The notes under the pieces: generated by a model
What the model saw: the letters and a program-made list of their open reading frames with translations, nothing else
Told to the model about the DNA's origin: nothing
Databases searched by the model: none
Shown here: positions 59,682-64,000 of the stretch, in pieces
How positions within the stretch are numbered: position 1 is the first letter of the stretch
Layout: each line of letters opens with the position of its first letter
Translations under genes and position numbers: made by a program
Source: Alteromonas indica
Lineage (GTDB): Bacteria; Pseudomonadota; Gammaproteobacteria; Enterobacterales; Alteromonadaceae
Length of the DNA stretch: 64,000 bases
Direction: 5' to 3'
NCBI GenBank assembly: GCA_003056425.1
Contig: PYVY01000016.1
Span: 1-64,000, forward strand

Positions 59682-60492
59682 GCCGCCCCGATTTCACATA
59701 TATTCTGGCAAACGGCCCAGCCTGCACACAGATTAACAGCTGCTCTTTCACCAGCTCCAGTACCGCCAGAAAACTCACCACACAGCCAGCCCGTCCTTCC
59801 GCCTGAGTAAACAGGTTTTCCAGAGGGGTATATTCATGCTCATTAACCAGCGACAAAATCAGGCTCATGCGCTCGCGGGTACTCAGCGCTTCCCTGGCAA
59901 TAGTATGGTGTTCAAAAGCCGCGGCTCGCTGCATGGCCTGACTAAATGCTGACACCAGCTCTTCCATTGACACCTCTGGCTCCAACCGAACAGGTTCAAC
60001 CGTATCGCTTACTTTCACATTAACCGTAAATACATCGCGCTCAAGGCGTGGCTGAAGATCTAAATCCGCTGCAGCCTGTTTTACCACTTCATACTCTTTT
60101 AATCGCCGGATCAGCTCAGCCCGCGGGTCTTCTTCGTCTTCTTCTGTCGCCGCGGGCCTGGGTAACAAAAGTCGCGATTTAATTTCAGCCAACAGCGCAG
60201 CCATAAGCAGATATTCTGCGGCAAGCTCTAATCTGAGCGACTTCATCACTTCAACGTATTCCATATACTGCGCGGTAATCTGGGCCACCGGCAGCGTGGT
60301 AATATCAAACTTCTGACGCTTAATTAAATACAGTAGTAAATCGAGTGGCCCTTCAAAACTTTCCAGAATCACTTCTAAGGCTTCTGGCGGTATATACAAA
60401 TCCTGTGGTTTTTCAAGCAGCGCTTCGCCATGAATAAATGCCAGCGGCAAAGGCTGCTGAACCGGGGGCTGATCTGCTCGGGTGTCAGTCAT
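59668..60492 (-). CDS. scpA: Segregation and condensation protein A (ScpA)
   Basis: 274 residues, the kleisin subunit: LESFEGPLDLLLYLIKRQKFDI, IAQYMEYVEVMKSLRLELAAEYLLMAALLAEIKSRLLLP (written here in two blocks) and a C-terminal winged-helix. The first and third blocks bind the SMC head and ScpB. It is the first gene of the scpA-scpB-rluB operon; yciO starts upstream in the same direction, 18 bases away. Confidence 0.95.
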   Translation of the reverse strand: MTDTRADQPPVQQPLPLAFIHGEALLEKPQDLYIPPEALEVILESFEGPLDLLLYLIKRQKFDITTLPVAQITAQYMEYVEVMKSLRLELAAEYLLMAALLAEIKSRLLLPRPAATEEDEEDPRAELIRRLKEYEVVKQAAADLDLQPRLERDVFTVNVKVSDTVEPVRLEPEVSMEELVSAFSQAMQRAAAFEHHTIAREALSTRERMSLILSLVNEHEYTPLENLFTQAEGRAGCVVSFLAVLELVKEQLLICVQAGPFARIYVKSGRHEKD

Positions 60493-60510
60493 CGCTGCCC
60501 TGCTGCGGTA

Positions 60511-61131
60511 TTATTCAAACGGACTAGGATCGCCGCTACCATGGCGCAGAATATCTACCGGACCATCTGATAAATCGACAATAGTGGTAGGGTGCTCGCC
60601 CAGTGTACCGCCATGGATAATCAGGCCTACCCGCTTTTCCAGTTTATCGCGGATATCATCCGGATCAGACTCTGCCATTTGCGCGCCGGGTAAAATAAGC
60701 GAGGTCGACATCAAGGGTTCGTTCAGTTCTTCCAGCAGCTTCAATGCAATAATGTTATTGGGCACCCGAATACCGATGGTTTTACGCTTCGGGTTTTGTA
60801 AACGCCGGGGGACTTCTCTGGTGGCCTTCAAAATAAACGTGTATGGCCCCGGTGTATTATTTTTTATTTGCCGAAATGCAACGTTATCCACCTTGGCATA
60901 AATAGACAACTCTGACATATCGCGGCACATCAGCGTAAAGTTATGGTCTTTGTCGATATTGCGGACCTGACAAAGCTTGTCCAGGGCTCGCTTATCGTCC
61001 ATTTGACATCCTATGGCGTAGCCAGAGTCGGTTGGATACACCACGACTTCACCCTGGCGAATAAGCTCCACCGCTTGTTTTAACAAACGGGGTTGCGGGT
61101 TGTCAGGATGGATATAAAAAAATTGACTCAT
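60511..61131 (-). CDS. yciO: YciO/Sua5-family protein
   Basis: 206 residues of the Sua5/YciO/YrdC (YrdC) fold: IRQGEVVVYPTDSGYAIGCQ, KRALDKLCQVRNIDKDHNFTLM and GIRVPNNIIALKLLEELNEP are the YciO-specific phrases. The family includes L-threonylcarbamoyladenylate synthase; YciO itself has only weak activity. The ATG at 61131 has AAGGAG. It is flanked by rnm and scpA, as in many gammaproteobacteria. Confidence 0.92.
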   Translation of the reverse strand: MSQFFYIHPDNPQPRLLKQAVELIRQGEVVVYPTDSGYAIGCQMDDKRALDKLCQVRNIDKDHNFTLMCRDMSELSIYAKVDNVAFRQIKNNTPGPYTFILKATREVPRRLQNPKRKTIGIRVPNNIIALKLLEELNEPLMSTSLILPGAQMAESDPDDIRDKLEKRVGLIIHGGTLGEHPTTIVDLSDGPVDILRHGSGDPSPFE

Positions 61132-61140
61132 AAAAACTCC

Positions 61141-62016
61141 TTAACGATGAGAATGGAGCATTGTCCAGTCGTGCCAGACCGGCGTTAACCCGTCTGCCAA
61201 CCCAAGATTACGGCCCAACTCGGTCCAGCGAGAGGGAAAATGAAAATCTGACCCTGCTGACGCGGTTAATTGATGATCTTTGACTAATTCGTACACCAGC
61301 TCTCGTTTTTGTGCGGCCATCCCCGGGCACGCCGCCTCTATAGCATGGCCTCCGGCCTGGGCAAAATCATCCACCAACCGGCGTAACCATTTTGCTGTCA
61401 TATCATAATGGGCCGGATGTGCCAGCACTGCCTGGCCGCCCGCCTGAGTAATGACGTCAATGGCTTCACTCATGGCTGGCCATACTGCTTTTACAGCAGC
61501 ACGCTTGCCTTTACCTAAATACTTTTTAAACGCGCTGTCCATTGAGTTAACCCCATAGTTATTCACTAATACGCGGGCAAAGTGGGCACGGGTTAACTGG
61601 CCTGGACCGGCTAAACGAATAGCTCTTTCCAATACGCCCGCAAACCCGCATTTGGTTAACTTCTCGGCGATTTTTTCGGCCCGGTGGCGGCGACGCGCGG
61701 CCTGCGCCGCTAAAAAGGCAGTAAAAGCCGGCGCTTCGCAATCTACATTCAGTCCTACCACATGAATATCAAAACCGTGCCATTCCGTCGAAATTTCCAC
61801 GCCATTGATTATGGTCAACGCGCGCTTCTGGGTTTGCTGGTAATCATGCGCCTCACGCAGGCCGGCGATGGTATCGTGGTCGGTGATGGCCAATACATCT
61901 ACCTGCATATTATGAGCGCGTTGCACCAGCTCGGTAGGAGACAGTTGGCCGTCTGAAAAGTAAGTATGGCTATGAAGGTCGATTTTCACTGATTTTTGGA
62001 TTTCCGGTTGACACAC
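61141..62016 (-). CDS. rnm: PHP-domain RNase AM / 3',5'-nucleotidase (Rnm, YciV)
   Basis: 291 residues with the PHP signature LHSHTYFSDGQLSPTELVQRA, then AITDHDTIAGL, NGVEISTEW and SAGSDFHFPSRW, all with metal-binding His and Asp. The E. coli homologue is RNase AM, which trims 5S and other rRNAs and cleaves 3',5'-bisphosphonucleotides. The frame starts with GTG at 62016; an internal GTG nine codons later is an alternative. It is ten bases upstream of yciO and divergent from the trp leader. Confidence 0.93.
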   Translation of the reverse strand: MCQPEIQKSVKIDLHSHTYFSDGQLSPTELVQRAHNMQVDVLAITDHDTIAGLREAHDYQQTQKRALTIINGVEISTEWHGFDIHVVGLNVDCEAPAFTAFLAAQAARRRHRAEKIAEKLTKCGFAGVLERAIRLAGPGQLTRAHFARVLVNNYGVNSMDSAFKKYLGKGKRAAVKAVWPAMSEAIDVITQAGGQAVLAHPAHYDMTAKWLRRLVDDFAQAGGHAIEAACPGMAAQKRELVYELVKDHQLTASAGSDFHFPSRWTELGRNLGLADGLTPVWHDWTMLHSHR

Positions 62017-62125
62017 GCATGAATTTGTTTTCTTCTATAGGGCATATTATACAGTTTTTACGCTTTGATGCTTATCGAAGTTTTAAACAAATCACGTTAG
62101 ATTTACTGATACCAAGTAGAGATCA

Positions 62126-62191
62126 ATGCAAACGACCATTTTTCAAACATCGCTGAATAGCGTTATCTGGTGGTGGCACTCCCTGACTTAA
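62126..62191 (+). CDS. trpL: trp operon leader peptide with three Trp codons
   Basis: A 21-residue frame (MQTTIFQTSLNSVIWWWHSLT) preceded by AGAG. Three consecutive TGG codons at 62168-62176 lie near its end, and a hairpin with a T-run follows at 62231-62260, so it is a transcription-attenuation leader. It couples translation of Trp codons to readthrough into trpE. Confidence 0.9.
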   Translation: MQTTIFQTSLNSVIWWWHSLT

Positions 62192-62230
62192 TGGGCGGTG
62201 TGCGCGTTGGTGCGTGTCAAATACACTAAG

Positions 62231-62260
62231 AAAGGCCCGTTTATACGGGCCTTTTTTTTT
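62231..62260 (+). terminator. trp attenuator hairpin
   Basis: AAAGGCCCGT-TTAT-ACGGGCCTTT followed by a long T-run, downstream of the three-Trp leader peptide and ahead of trpE. Confidence 0.92.
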
Positions 62261-62284
62261 AATCGCAGCTGGAGATTTGCGAAC

Positions 62285-63883
62285 ATGAGTTTAGCAGAAC
62301 TGGGAGATATCCCGGGAAAAGTAGAAACAATACAGCAAACAGGCGAGTACCTGGCCGATCCACTCGCCGCGTTTACCCACATCTGTAAAGATAAACCCAA
62401 CGCGCTGCTGCTGGAATCAGCTGAAATTGACAGCAAAGATGATTTGCAAAGCCTGCTGATGGTAGATGCGGCGCTGCGGTTGGAATGTCGGGGCAATCAG
62501 ATAACAGTGACGGCGTTAACGGCCAATGGTGAGTCGGTTATGCCGTTGTTTGCCAGCCACTGCCCGCCAGGCATCAGCCATCAACAAGACGGTAAAACAG
62601 TCATACTAACCTGTGCCTCACCGGATGAGGGGCTGGATGAAGATGCCCGGTTAAAAGCCGCCAGTGTATTTGATGCGTTGCGGTTGTTACGTCAGCAGAT
62701 TACGCCGTTAAGGGCGCACCCTAATGCGGTATTTTTGGGCGGTGTTTTTGCCTATGATCTCCTGGCAACCTTTGAACATTTACCGGCGGTGGATGAGGGC
62801 CAAAATGACTGTGCCGATTATGTATTTTACCTGGCCGAAACGCTGTTAGCGATTGACCATAAAAGTAAAACGACCGAACTTATCGGCAGTGTCTTTTCTG
62901 GCCCCCAGGTAGCCCAAAGCTATTTTGCCGTGGCGCAGCGCCTTGAACAGCTGCAGCAAACCTTGACGCAAGTGCCCACGGCGGCTTCCTCGCCCCGCCA
63001 GCGCCCAGCCAGCGACGCCATGGACATTGCGGTGGATAAGTCAGATGAGCAGTTCATGGAGGATGTAAACTACCTGAAAACGCATATCCTTTCTGGGGAT
63101 ATTTTCCAGGTGGTGCCCTCGCGGACCTTTTCACTGCCCTGCCCGTCACCGCTAAATGCCTATGCGCAGCTCAAAAAACAAAATCCCAGCCCGTATATGT
63201 TTTACATGCAGGATGCCGACTTTACTATTTTTGGCGCCTCGCCTGAATCAGCCTTGAAATACGAAACCCAGACCAATCAGGTAGAAATTTATCCTATTGC
63301 CGGCACCCGTCCACGGGGCAAGCGGCAGGACGGTACTATCGATGCTGACTTGGACAGCCGAATAGAGCTGAATTTACGCGAAGACAATAAAGAAAAATCT
63401 GAACATATTATGCTGGTAGACCTGGCGCGTAACGATGTAGCCAAGGTCAGCCGGCCGGGCACCCGCTATGTTAAAGATCTACTAAAGGTCGACCGCTATT
63501 CCCATGTTATGCATTTGGTTTCCCGGGTGGTAGGCCAGCTACGCGACGATTTGGACGCCTTACATGCATATCAGGCCTGCATGAATATGGGCACCTTAGT
63601 AGGAGCCCCCAAAGTCAGCGCTGCCAACCTGATTCGCAAAGTTGAACAGAAGCGCCGGGGCAGTTATGGCGGTGCGGTAGGCTATATTAATGGCAATGGC
63701 GACATGGATACCTGTATCGTCATTCGCTCAGCGTTTGTTAAGAATAATACCGCGTATATTCAGGCGGGTGCCGGGGTGGTGTATGACTCAGATCCGCTTA
63801 GCGAGGCAAACGAAACCCGTACCAAAGCCCAGGCGGTAATCAATGCGGTAAAGTCAGCGCTGCCTAATCAGGAGGGGGTATAA
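62285..63883 (+). CDS. trpE: Anthranilate synthase component I
   Basis: 532 residues from the ATG at 62285, with GGAG nine bases upstream; the frame extends further but overlaps the attenuator. It converts chorismate and glutamine (through TrpG) to anthranilate. Motifs: LLLESAEI (Trp feedback-inhibition LLES), IFGASPESALKYE, PIAGTRPRGK, DNKEKSEHIMLVDLARND and VGAPKVSAANLI. It is the first structural gene of the trp operon, with trpG beginning immediately after its stop. Confidence 0.97.
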   Translation: MSLAELGDIPGKVETIQQTGEYLADPLAAFTHICKDKPNALLLESAEIDSKDDLQSLLMVDAALRLECRGNQITVTALTANGESVMPLFASHCPPGISHQQDGKTVILTCASPDEGLDEDARLKAASVFDALRLLRQQITPLRAHPNAVFLGGVFAYDLLATFEHLPAVDEGQNDCADYVFYLAETLLAIDHKSKTTELIGSVFSGPQVAQSYFAVAQRLEQLQQTLTQVPTAASSPRQRPASDAMDIAVDKSDEQFMEDVNYLKTHILSGDIFQVVPSRTFSLPCPSPLNAYAQLKKQNPSPYMFYMQDADFTIFGASPESALKYETQTNQVEIYPIAGTRPRGKRQDGTIDADLDSRIELNLREDNKEKSEHIMLVDLARNDVAKVSRPGTRYVKDLLKVDRYSHVMHLVSRVVGQLRDDLDALHAYQACMNMGTLVGAPKVSAANLIRKVEQKRRGSYGGAVGYINGNGDMDTCIVIRSAFVKNNTAYIQAGAGVVYDSDPLSEANETRTKAQAVINAVKSALPNQEGV

Positions 63884-64000
63884 ATGAAGCAACCTGTAAC
63901 GGTTTTTTTGCTTGATAACATCGATTCATTCACTTACAACCTGGTAGATGAATTGCGTACAATGAACTTAACCATCATTGTTTACCGTAATACCGTGGCG
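63884..64000 (+). CDS. trpG: Anthranilate synthase component II, N-terminal part
   Basis: The frame starts with ATG directly after the trpE stop (GGAGGGGG upstream) and runs off the window after 39 codons. VFLLDNIDSFTYNLVDELR is the N-terminal signature of the glutamine amidotransferase subunit (TrpG/PabA type). The position behind trpE favours TrpG. Confidence 0.9.
   Translation, partial: MKQPVTVFLLDNIDSFTYNLVDELRTMNLTIIVYRNTVA

Overview
The window looks like chromosomal DNA of a marine gammaproteobacterium, most likely of the Alteromonadaceae. Reasons: the heat-shock operon order grpE-dnaK-dnaJ, the nadK/recN/bamE block, scpA-scpB-rluB next to rnm and the trp operon, many TonB-dependent receptors, and a chromosomal integron with its own set of related attC sites. 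I saw no rRNA, tRNA, prophage or CRISPR array.

Layout. (1) Positions 1-5522 hold the integrase end of a chromosomal integron. intI is on the plus strand at 4551-5522 and the cassettes run away from it on the minus strand. Eight attC sites delimit eight complete cassettes and the start of a ninth. Products include an HEPN-motif protein, an NTF2-like protein, an Imm45-like protein, small membrane proteins, a lipoprotein gene broken by a stop codon, and the start of a fumarylacetoacetate-hydrolase-family enzyme. A LexA-like box overlaps the intI promoter. (2) 5871-13465 carries a PAS-GGDEF-EAL protein, cytochrome c', and dnaJ, dnaK and grpE with two sigma-32-type promoters. (3) 13928-27495 reads as a locus for polyhydroxybutyrate/3-hydroxybutyrate use: two paralogous TonB-dependent receptors flank an SSS-type hybrid sensor kinase and a LuxR-type response regulator, followed by a GntP-family permease, a secreted alpha/beta hydrolase, a secreted PHB depolymerase and 3-hydroxybutyrate dehydrogenase. 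A perfect 18-bp inverted repeat lies between the second receptor and the permease operon. (4) nadK (27564) is separated from recN-bamE (46156-48323) by accessory DNA: a GNAT protein, decayed coding sequence, an AttEFGH-like ABC transporter with its AttH lipoprotein, glutaminase, an acyltransferase, two secreted proteins sharing a nine-residue repeat, an NmrA/LysR pair, and a mesX-mesD folate-independent methionine synthase pair. The usual grpE-nadK-recN-bamE neighbourhood therefore appears to have been opened twice. (5) 48324-50600 is gene-poor, with short tandem repeats and two very small genes. (6) 50601-57930 holds a phosphate-type porin, glutathione-dependent formaldehyde dehydrogenase with a divergent LysR regulator, a TM2 protein, acpH, a DUF445 protein and an aldo/keto reductase. 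(7) 58184-64000 holds rluB, scpB, scpA, yciO and rnm on the minus strand, and a trp operon start with a leader peptide of three consecutive Trp codons, an attenuator, trpE and the beginning of trpG.

How genes work together. Region 3 can be read as a complete route: receptors bring oligomers in, depolymerase and esterase cut them, the permease imports the monomer, the dehydrogenase makes acetoacetate, and the sensor/regulator pair switches it on. The sensor/regulator pair resembles CrbS/CrbR (MxtR/ErdR). The substrate assignment is inference from the gene set. Start codons were chosen from visible Shine-Dalgarno sequences where possible, including several GTG and TTG starts.
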